DNA of 64,000 nucleotides, taken from contig JAAWAN010000025.1 of NCBI GenBank assembly GCA_022792175.1, forward strand, positions 1 to 64,000. Direction: 5' to 3'. The position numbers and the translations under genes are program-made. The DNA is from Provencibacterium sp. GTDB taxonomy: Bacteria > Bacillota > Clostridia > Oscillospirales > Ruminococcaceae. This document shows, piece by piece, positions 16,724 through 23,621 of this stretch. The notes under the pieces are model-generated. The model had not been told where the DNA came from. It was given only the letters and a program-made list of their open reading frames with translations, and made no database searches. Positions within the stretch are counted from its first letter, which is position 1, and every line of letters begins with the position of its first letter.

Positions 16724-18367
16724 TTACCGGGCCTGGTAACGGTCATAGGAAGCCTGGTAGATGGCTGTCAGCTCTTCCAGACCCATACCGTTGACGGCCG
16801 CAACATATGAGTCCCAGTTTGCCATCGGTTCCTTGCCGGTAGTGAACTTGTCGAGCATCTCATCCACATAGGTATCAATATCGGTCTTCAGCTTGCTGAC
16901 GCGCTTGGTCTCCTCATCTGTAAAGGTGAGGGAAGGCAGCGGCAGGCTGCGGTCGGCCGGACGCCAGAACTCTGCTGCCGGGTAACCATACTGCCACATC
17001 AGCTGCTCGTGGTACAGGGTGGACTGGCTCATCGCCCAGCCGTTGAGCGCCATGTTGAAGGTACCATAACCGCCCTGATCATCGTTGAGCACCTTATCTT
17101 CATAAACAGCCTTGTCGCCATCCCAGTGGAAGGTATCGCCCTCGATGCCGAGGTTGAAGAGAATGTTGCCTTCATCCGAGTAGGCATAATCAAGCCACTG
17201 GAGGGTTTCCTCCGGATATTTGGCCTCAGTGGTGATCGCCGCGCAGGGACCGACTGCCATATTATCATACTCGCTCAGCAGCGCATAAGCAACCCCATCC
17301 TTACCGGTGGGCCAGGTCATGCCCTCCACCAGGAAGTCCGGCTCGCGGCCCGATTCGGCCATCGTGCGCATGAAGGTGGCAGGCTGGATGGCATAGAGGA
17401 AGCCGGAGATGCCGCCAGTGACCTTCGCATCCTGCTTGGTGCGGTCATTGAGCATATAGTCCGGATCGATGAGGCCCTCGCTGAAGCACTTGACAATGAA
17501 CTCCAGTCCCTCTTTGAATTCCGGCTGCACCGGCCCGAAGAGGATCTTTCCGTCCTTCACATAGTAATCCCAGGAGGTGCCCCAGGCGCCTACCATGTTG
17601 CCAATGCCGTTCGTCCCGCGGAACTTCTGGCCGGTCATCGGGAACTCATCTGCTTCGCCGTTACCGTTCGGATCCTGCTCCTTAAAGGCCTTCAGGACAT
17701 TATAAAGCTCATCGATCGTTTTCGGCTTTTCAAGGTTCAGCTTGTTGAGCCAGTCAACGCGGATCTGCGGGCCGCTGACAACGCGCAGCTTATCCTCCAG
17801 GCGCAGCATCGGCAGATAGTAATAGTTGCTGTTGTCATCAACAATCTGCTTGCGCGCCTCGGGGTTCTCCTCCATCAGCTTGATGAAGGAGGGGGCATAC
17901 TGATCCATGTATGGGGTCAGATCGATGATGATGCCATCGTTGACATACTTGAGCGCGCCGCCCGAGACGCTGTTCCAGCCATACATGATGACATCCGGAA
18001 GGTCGCCGGAGGAAACCATGAGGTTAAACTGCTCGTTTGACTGGCCTGCCGGGGGATGGTTCCAGGTGACATGCACACCGGTCTGCTCCTCGCGCGTCTG
18101 AAAAACAATATTCTCCTCATAGCTCTTGATGACCTTGGCAGCGTTGCTGGAGAAATCGGAGAAGATAGTCAGCTCCTTGAGCTGGCCGGACGGGGCCGCC
18201 GCTGCTCCTCCGCTGGCTTCCGAAGAAGCTGCCGGAGCGGCGGAGGATGCCGGCGCCGCATCGCTGCCGGACGAAGCCGGGGCGCTCTGCCCGCCGCTGC
18301 AGCCGGCCAGCGCCGAGGCGCCGATGATAGCTGCCAGGCAGGCCGACAGGAATCGCTTGCTGTTCAT
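16724..18367 (-). CDS. Sugar ABC transporter lipoprotein (solute-binding protein, LplA-like)
   Basis: 547 residues with a lipoprotein signal: basic start, hydrophobic core, lipobox ALAGC with lipidated Cys23. A Ser/Ala/Gly linker (about 24-60) leads to a family-1 extracellular solute-binding domain of the long LplA/YtcQ type, with QFNLMVSSGDLPDVIMYGW and FKEQDPNGNGEADEFPMTG, a calcium-site-like loop common in this group. It would deliver an oligosaccharide, probably from plant polysaccharides given the esterase, to the permeases encoded upstream. Shine-Dalgarno GAGGAGG lies just ahead of the ATG at 18367. Confidence 0.9.
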   Translation of the reverse strand: MNSKRFLSACLAAIIGASALAGCSGGQSAPASSGSDAAPASSAAPAASSEASGGAAAAPSGQLKELTIFSDFSSNAAKVIKSYEENIVFQTREEQTGVHVTWNHPPAGQSNEQFNLMVSSGDLPDVIMYGWNSVSGGALKYVNDGIIIDLTPYMDQYAPSFIKLMEENPEARKQIVDDNSNYYYLPMLRLEDKLRVVSGPQIRVDWLNKLNLEKPKTIDELYNVLKAFKEQDPNGNGEADEFPMTGQKFRGTNGIGNMVGAWGTSWDYYVKDGKILFGPVQPEFKEGLEFIVKCFSEGLIDPDYMLNDRTKQDAKVTGGISGFLYAIQPATFMRTMAESGREPDFLVEGMTWPTGKDGVAYALLSEYDNMAVGPCAAITTEAKYPEETLQWLDYAYSDEGNILFNLGIEGDTFHWDGDKAVYEDKVLNDDQGGYGTFNMALNGWAMSQSTLYHEQLMWQYGYPAAEFWRPADRSLPLPSLTFTDEETKRVSKLKTDIDTYVDEMLDKFTTGKEPMANWDSYVAAVNGMGLEELTAIYQASYDRYQAR

Positions 18368-18462
18368 TTTTGTACCTCCTCTTGGTTGACTTGCTTAAAG
18401 AATTAAGCGGATTTATCGAAAAGCCGGCAAGACCGGCCCGCCGATCAGGCAAAGAACATTTG

Positions 18463-19362
18463 TTACTCTTTGACTGCGCCTACCATCATTCCCTGTACAA
18501 AGAACTTCTGAAGGAACGGATAGATGCACAGCACCGGAACAGTCGAGAGGACGATGGCCGCATACTTGAGCGGTATTGTTTCCTGCAGCCGGTCGAGCGA
18601 ATCGGTTACGCCGGTGAGCATGGAGGTCTCGTTGAGGATGACTATCTCGCGCAGCACCATCTGCAGCGGGAAGCGCTCGCGCTGGCGCAGATAAAGCAGA
18701 GCGTTAAAGAAGGCGTTCCAATGGCCGACCACATAGTAAAGCAGGATGACTGCGAGGCTCGGCAGCGCCAGAGGGATGATGATCTTAAAGAGGATAACGA
18801 AGTCGTTTGCTCCATCGATCTTGGCGGACTCCTCCATCGAAGGAGGAATGGACAAAAAGGCCGTGCGCAGGATGATGAGATTCCAGGTGCTGATCGCACC
18901 GGGGAGTACCATCGCCCAGATGGTGTTGAGCATGTTCAGCTTCAGTATCCACAGATACATCGGGATCATGCCGCCGGAAAAATACATGGTGAAAACGATC
19001 AGGCGCATCATGATTTTGTGACCGGGCAGATAGCGCCGGGAAAGTACATAGGCGGCAAAGCAGGTCATCAGCATATTGATGAAGGTGCCGACCACTGCAT
19101 ACAGAATGGTGTTGCCGTAGCCTGTCCAGAGCATCGGATTGCGGGCGGCCATTTTATAGGAACCCAGCTGGAAACCCTTCGGCCAGATCAGCAGCTTGCT
19201 TCCTACCCCCAGCGAAACACCGTCCGAAATGGAGGCAAAGAGCACATACAGGCAGGGATAAAGAGTAATGAGCGTAATCAGGCAGAGCAGCAGGGTATTC
19301 ACAACGGCAAAAATCCGGCCGCCCAGGGTATCCTGGTCCATCGGAGAACGAGATCTCGTCAT
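18463..19362 (-). CDS. Carbohydrate ABC transporter permease (LplC-like)
   Basis: 299 residues with six membrane segments and the binding-protein-dependent permease EAA loop ESAKIDGANDFVILFKIIIP (about residue 195), which docks to the ATPase. The C-terminus FLQKFFVQGMMVGAVKE is typical of the LplC/MalG class. It is the second permease of the importer. No ATPase gene is present in the operon, so a shared MsmK-like ATPase elsewhere is expected, as is usual for LplABC systems. Confidence 0.9.
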   Translation of the reverse strand: MTRSRSPMDQDTLGGRIFAVVNTLLLCLITLITLYPCLYVLFASISDGVSLGVGSKLLIWPKGFQLGSYKMAARNPMLWTGYGNTILYAVVGTFINMLMTCFAAYVLSRRYLPGHKIMMRLIVFTMYFSGGMIPMYLWILKLNMLNTIWAMVLPGAISTWNLIILRTAFLSIPPSMEESAKIDGANDFVILFKIIIPLALPSLAVILLYYVVGHWNAFFNALLYLRQRERFPLQMVLREIVILNETSMLTGVTDSLDRLQETIPLKYAAIVLSTVPVLCIYPFLQKFFVQGMMVGAVKE

Positions 19363-19402
19363 TTACAGAACAGTCCTTTCCTAAAAAATCCCGGGCAGCA
19401 TT

Positions 19403-20353
19403 TTACCACAGGCTATTGTCGCCCATCTTTTTACTGAAATAGTTGGCGCCAACAAGCAGGGTGAAATTCACGACCGAATTAAAGAGCCCCACTGCTGTGG
19501 AGTAGCTGTAGTCATTATTAAGCAGGCCCATGCGGTAAACATAGGTGGAAATCACATCCGCCGTTTCATAAATCGAGGGATTATAGAGCAGCAGAACCTT
19601 CTCAAACCCTACACTGAGCATATTCCCTATGCGCAGAATCAGCATAATGATAATTGTTGGCAGGATTCCGGGAAAGGTAACGTGCCGCAGCTTGGCCCAG
19701 CGGCCCGCGCCATCCACCACCGCCGCCTCATAGAGGGTGGGGTCAATCGCGCTGATGGTTGAAAGATAGATGATGCTGTCCCAGCCGACATTCTGCCAGA
19801 TACCCGATCCGACAAAGATGCCATAAAAATAGTTCGGTTCGGTCATAAACATCTGCGGGTTGATGCCAAGCAGCTTAAGCACCTCGTTCACCAGCCCGTC
19901 AAAGGCAAAAAAGTCGAGGATAATGCCTGCCGCGACCACCACTGAGATAAAATGCGGCATATAGGTAATTGTCTGCACAGTGCGCTTGAAGCCGGTTTTC
20001 CGAACCTCGCTGAGCATCAGAGCCAGGATAATGGGCGCGGGAAAACCGAAAAAAAGACCATAGAGATTGATGACCAGCGTATTGCGCATAAGCCGCCAGA
20101 AATAGACGCTCCCAAAGAAATCCTTAAAATGCTGCAGGCCAACCCAGTCGCTGCCAAACAGCCCGCCTCGGGGAGAATAATCCTCAAAAGCAATAACAGC
20201 GCCCGCCATCGGAATAAAGTGGAACATCATATAGTAGATCGCGACCGGCACAAACATCAGGTACACATACTTGTACCTCAGGAAAATTTGCCATGCCCGC
20301 TGAAGCTTGCCGGGCTGCGGGGCTGTTTTGGATATGGACGGAACCTGCGTCAT
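19403..20353 (-). CDS. Carbohydrate ABC transporter permease (LplB-like)
   Basis: 316 residues, six membrane segments, first at about 29-50 (YVYLMFVPVAIYYMMFHFIP), and an EAA loop YEAAVVDGAGRWAKLRHVTF at about residue 210. The motif ending NYFSKKMGDNSLW is characteristic of LplB-type proteins. It is the first gene of the minus-strand import operon; the promoter must lie in the 420-bp divergent region shared with the membrane AraC regulator. It interacts with the LplC-like permease to form the channel. Confidence 0.9.
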   Translation of the reverse strand: MTQVPSISKTAPQPGKLQRAWQIFLRYKYVYLMFVPVAIYYMMFHFIPMAGAVIAFEDYSPRGGLFGSDWVGLQHFKDFFGSVYFWRLMRNTLVINLYGLFFGFPAPIILALMLSEVRKTGFKRTVQTITYMPHFISVVVAAGIILDFFAFDGLVNEVLKLLGINPQMFMTEPNYFYGIFVGSGIWQNVGWDSIIYLSTISAIDPTLYEAAVVDGAGRWAKLRHVTFPGILPTIIIMLILRIGNMLSVGFEKVLLLYNPSIYETADVISTYVYRMGLLNNDYSYSTAVGLFNSVVNFTLLVGANYFSKKMGDNSLW

Positions 20354-20525
20354 AATTCTGATAACCTCCCTGGTTCACAATATCATACAGCAGTAACAGG
20401 CAGGTGTGCGGCCTTTTTTCATCATCAGTGCGTTTGTTGTCCGATTTGCCTGTTTACTTCCGCTTTGATATTGAAATTTTAATAATTTATGCACTAAAAG
20501 TAAATATTCAATCCTTCTTATTGAT

Positions 20526-20554
20526 TTGACATTTTTCATTTTTAGAGCGATAAT
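20526..20554 (+). promoter_or_regulatory. Promoter of the membrane AraC regulator
   Basis: TTGACA (20526-20531), 17-bp spacer, GATAAT (20549-20554), about 225 bp ahead of the regulator start. This gives a long AT-rich leader that contains several hairpins. Confidence 0.55.
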
Positions 20555-20647
20555 AAGAAATATGGAGGACTATTGTGAAAAATTGTGCATAAAAATCCAC
20601 CGATTGAGTAGCAATTTTCAAAAGGTTTAGTCATTCTCTGTGTTCCA

Positions 20648-20755
20648 CATTGTAGAGACAATGTCAAGGATTTTCTCTTTATTCCAAAGAAAAAATCCTT
20701 TTATGCAGGATCATTTCCTTCGTTGCTAAACATTTTAGATTTAGCAACGAAGGAA
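20648..20755 (+). promoter_or_regulatory. Structured leader ahead of the AraC/YesN-like gene
   Basis: Three inverted repeats occur in the leader: ACATTG/CAATGT near 20648-20665, an AAGGATTTT/AAAAATCCTT pair over about 20666-20702 ending in T residues, and a perfect 16-bp stem with arms TTCCTTCGTTGCTAAA (20715-20730) and 20740-20755. The last hairpin ends about 10 bp before the ribosome binding site. It could control translation, or be a binding site for the regulator. No known riboswitch pattern is evident. Confidence 0.5.
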
Positions 20756-20776
20756 TCGCTGCCAGGGGAGGCTTTT

Positions 20777-22996
20777 ATGGAAGTTTTTCGGAGCAAGCTG
20801 TTTCTTCGCTTTTTTTCCTCGTTCCTCATTATCTTTCTGATACCGCTTTCCATTCTTTCCGGAGCGGTCTTTTTCTACACTCAGAGGGTTATTGAGCAAA
20901 GCAAGCTGGATGGGATGGCCTCCATCGCAGAAACGCATGCTCAAAGCCTGGATGAAGTCCTTTATTATGTTTCCAACATTGCCTTTAACCTCTCCTATAA
21001 CCCTACCCTCTATTCGCTCGACCGCAACCAGTACAGCCGCACCGCCGAGCTGAACCTGGAGCTTAAGCCCCTCATCAAGGAGCTGAATGTCAGCATGACA
21101 CAGTTCGCCCGTTCCAGGGAGCTGATGATGGGCCTGTATATCGCCCGCAACGATGTCGTTATCACCGGAACCACCAAATACTCCATGCCTGATTATTGCG
21201 AGAGCGTCCTGGGGCTGTATTCCCCCGAGGAAATCCGGAATATGCTGCTGGGAAGCAGCTACACCGGGCGCAGCATGATGCTCCCCTCCAGTTCTAACAG
21301 AGGCGAGCGGATGGTCTGCATGCTGTCGATTGACCTGTACGGTTCCCCCTCCAATACTTACCTCATTGTCTCCATCCCATCGTCCGCCATTCCGGGCTTT
21401 TCGGAGGATAGAATTGCGAGCGCGCTCTATTATGGAGACCAGCTCATTGCGGCGAACAACACCGACTTTTTCAGTGCGTTCTCTCTTTCCCAGCTGCGGC
21501 AGGAGGAAAGGGTGGATTTTGACAAAAAGGAGTATTTCCCGCTGCTGACTCCAGCTTCGCTGATGGGGCTGACCTATGTTTCCTGCATTGAGCGGGGGAT
21601 AGTATCCGGACCGGTCCATCTGCTTTATCTTTTCCTGCTGCTGGTCGTTCTGGTATTTTTCCTGGGAATTCTGGCCGCTTACCTGATGAGCAAGCGCAAC
21701 TATAAGCCGGTCGGCCATATCATGCAGCTTATTGAAAATTACAGCACGCTGCCCAGTGACTCCGCCGATACTGAATTCCAGCGCATCCGCTCAATGCTCA
21801 GCGACCTGATGAATCACAACGCCCAGCTCAATCAGCAGGTGGGCGAGCAGCTCCCTGTCCTGCGCAGCGCCTATCTGGGACGGATGCTGCGTTCTCCATC
21901 CGTCCATTCCAGCGAGCAGGATCACGAGGCCTATGGGATTACCTTCCCCTACCCGCAGTTCGCCGTTTTGGCCGTGACGCTCGATCCGGGCGGGCAGGCA
22001 CAATTTGTGGAGGATGTGTTCCGCACACTTCTCTCCTCTTCCTTCTCCCATAGCTATGATGGCTACACGGTCTATGCGGCTGACGATTATCACGAATATC
22101 TGCCGCTTATCCTCAATTTTTCCGCGCAGAAAACAGTAGAAGAAACAGCGCGGGAATTTCTTGCGCAGCTGCCTGAGCATGTGCTGGCAGGCTGCAGCTC
22201 CGCCCGGCAGGAGTCAGAGCTCCCCACCGCCTATACACAGGCGGTCAAAGCCTTCTACTGCGGCCGCTTTGGGAAGGAAACCGGGCTCATCCTTTTTGAT
22301 TCCCTTTCCCATGTCGGCGGCCGGTTCCTTTACAGCACTGACCAGGAGCAGGCGCTATATGGCTGCATTCATGAAAAGGATGTTGCCGGGGCAAAGCGTC
22401 TGATCACTGGGATTATCCGGGAGAATGCCGAATATAACGCCTACTCCACCTCGCTCACCCGCGTTTTGATGAGCGATCTTCTTGCTACGCTGCTGAAGAC
22501 CGCTTCCTCAATGGGACTCGATCTTGAACAGCTCTGGACCGAGCAGAACTTCCGCCAGTTTGATGAGGCGGGGATTCATCGGAAAACAGCCCTGCTTGAG
22601 GAGCTGGTCGACCGCATTGATTCGCAGACCGAGCGCAGGCAGGAAGCGCAAAACCCGCTGGTAACCCGGACGCTGGAGCTGGTGAAGCAGGAATATGGGA
22701 ATCCCGGACTTTCCTTAAACTATGCAGCGGAGCTTTTCGGCGTTTCTTCCCAATATCTCAGCGGTCTTTTTAAGGCGCAGGCAGGCCGCAATTTTACCGA
22801 CTATGTAAACCAGTATCGTCTCAAGATGTCCCTGCTCGACCTGCAGGACCCCTCTATTCCCATCGGGATAGTCGCTGAAAAGGCCGGCTATCTGGGGGCC
22901 GGGAACTACATCCGCGTTTTCAAAAAGTATTACAGCGTTACTCCCGGACAGTATCGGGAACAGATGCTGCGCACGCAGCAGGACGAACATTCATGA
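20777..22996 (+). CDS. Membrane-anchored AraC-family regulator (YesN-type one-component)
   Basis: 739 residues from the ATG at 20777 (AGGGGAGG upstream). Two membrane segments, about 9-31 and 278-302, enclose an extracellular sensing domain of about 245 residues. After a linker of about 320 residues the C-terminal AraC domain (about 625-735) has YAAELFGVSSQYLSGLFK and VAEKAGYLGAGNYIRVFKKY, ending GVTP-like SVTPGQYRE. This design is typical of regulators divergently transcribed from LplABC-type importers, sensing extracellular sugar or binding protein. It most likely activates the adjacent import and esterase operon. Confidence 0.9.
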   Translation: MEVFRSKLFLRFFSSFLIIFLIPLSILSGAVFFYTQRVIEQSKLDGMASIAETHAQSLDEVLYYVSNIAFNLSYNPTLYSLDRNQYSRTAELNLELKPLIKELNVSMTQFARSRELMMGLYIARNDVVITGTTKYSMPDYCESVLGLYSPEEIRNMLLGSSYTGRSMMLPSSSNRGERMVCMLSIDLYGSPSNTYLIVSIPSSAIPGFSEDRIASALYYGDQLIAANNTDFFSAFSLSQLRQEERVDFDKKEYFPLLTPASLMGLTYVSCIERGIVSGPVHLLYLFLLLVVLVFFLGILAAYLMSKRNYKPVGHIMQLIENYSTLPSDSADTEFQRIRSMLSDLMNHNAQLNQQVGEQLPVLRSAYLGRMLRSPSVHSSEQDHEAYGITFPYPQFAVLAVTLDPGGQAQFVEDVFRTLLSSSFSHSYDGYTVYAADDYHEYLPLILNFSAQKTVEETAREFLAQLPEHVLAGCSSARQESELPTAYTQAVKAFYCGRFGKETGLILFDSLSHVGGRFLYSTDQEQALYGCIHEKDVAGAKRLITGIIRENAEYNAYSTSLTRVLMSDLLATLLKTASSMGLDLEQLWTEQNFRQFDEAGIHRKTALLEELVDRIDSQTERRQEAQNPLVTRTLELVKQEYGNPGLSLNYAAELFGVSSQYLSGLFKAQAGRNFTDYVNQYRLKMSLLDLQDPSIPIGIVAEKAGYLGAGNYIRVFKKYYSVTPGQYREQMLRTQQDEHS

Positions 22997-23160
22997 GCTG
23001 CTTTATGGGCATCGGAATCCGGAAGCTTGCCAGATAAAATAACGCCATGAGAGAGCTGATGGCAGAGGATGATAAAAGTACTGTAATTCGCTGGCCGAAG
23101 CCAATCTTTCATATAACTCGTAAAACTCAGCAATTGCGGCATCGAAGAGGGAGAAAAGAA

Positions 23161-23223
23161 TCAGGAAAAATTCAGATTATCCGGAAAATATAAATGCACA
23201 AATCCATTTCCCCCTGTTCGCTT
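23161..23223. repeat. Imperfect copy of the recombinase 3' end and element arm
   Basis: This segment repeats 15301-15363 with a handful of substitutions and one missing A in the oligo-A, which shifts the recombinase frame. It contains the last about nine codons of a recombinase gene without the rest. It marks the right end of the intervening element, next to the cotJC centre. 22997-23160 holds nothing I can identify. Confidence 0.75.
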
Positions 23224-23241
23224 TGCCTCGCCGAAGCGCTG
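23204..23241. other. Attachment site, right junction of the cotJC intervening element
   Basis: Element arm ending CCCTGTTCGCTT (23204-23223), core TGCCTCGCCG (23224-23233), then the cotJC half-site GAAGCGCTG (23233-23241). The core matches the left junction (TGCTTCACCG) at 8 of 10 positions. The cotJC half-sites CAGTGCTTC and GAAGCGCTG are near-perfect inverted repeats of each other, so the empty gene would carry a palindromic attB. Confidence 0.7.
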
Positions 23242-23571
23242 GAAATGGACCACCTCGCGTGCGCGCAGAAATTTAATAACATCGCGGACGTCCGGGTCAT
23301 CCACCAGGCGCAGGATGTTATCATAGGTGGTGCGCGCCTTCTCTTCTGCAGCGAGATCCTCCGTCAGGTCGGTGAGAACATCACCGGTTGACTGCAGCGT
23401 TGCTACGCTGAACGGCACGCCGCTGGCATTGACCGGATAGATACCGGTCGTATGATCGACATAATAGGCGGCAAACCCGCTCTGCTGAATCTGCTCGGGG
23501 GTCAGGTTGCGGGTCAGCTGATGTACAATGGCACAGATCATTTCGGCGTGCCCCAGCTCTTCTGTGCCGAT
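23224..23571 (-). pseudogene. cotJC: cotJC, central fragment
   Basis: 116 uninterrupted codons on the minus strand from ATC (23571) to GCA (23224). It begins IGTEELGHAEMICAIVHQLT, contains YDNILRLVDDPDVRDVIKFL and ends REVVHFQRFGEA. The ELGH and REVVH segments carry Glu and His metal ligands of manganese catalases. CotJC is a catalase-like protein of the inner spore coat. The fragment is cut on both sides: at FGEA by the 12-kb element, and before IGTEELG by the prophage with its recombinase. About 65 N-terminal codons are missing and should lie at the other prophage end beyond the window. Confidence 0.85.
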
Positions 23572-23600
23572 ATGATATCAGTAATGAAAAGAAAATAGGC
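23568..23600. other. Prophage attachment junction in cotJC
   Basis: cotJC coding sequence ends at GCCGAT (23566-23571), then diverges into ATGATATCAGTAATG. GATAT is repeated at the junction (23569-23573 and 23574-23578), so a crossover in this short core is likely. The prophage recombinase stop codon is only about 35 bp away. Confidence 0.55.
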
Positions 23601-23621
23601 GGCATTCTAGCCGCCTATTTT
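23592..23621 (-). terminator. Terminator of the prophage recombinase
   Basis: AAAATAGGCGGC (23592-23603) and GCCGCCTATTTT (23610-23621) pair perfectly. The recombinase stop codon lies in the loop. It can act in both directions and shields the cotJC fragment from prophage transcription. Confidence 0.8.

Larger units (their letters stand above)
11101..23233. mobile_element. About 12.1-kb element interrupting cotJC (probably two tandem units)
   Basis: Bounded by recombined attachment sites in cotJC at 11098-11130 and 23204-23241. Contents in order: pckA, a 54-residue protein, a large serine recombinase, an attP-like site (15344-15383), a CE15-like esterase, an LplABC-type importer and a membrane AraC regulator. 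The sequence around the recombinase 3' end (15301-15363) is repeated imperfectly at 23161-23223 just inside the right junction. This suggests unit A (11101-15363, with recombinase) followed by unit B (15364-23233, with only a recombinase tail). Excision of the whole would rejoin the cotJC codons in frame. Confidence 0.65.

Noticed and set aside
20741-21718. 325-codon minus-strand frame inside the membrane AraC gene
   Set aside because: Antisense shadow of a well-supported membrane regulator with clear TM segments and HTH.
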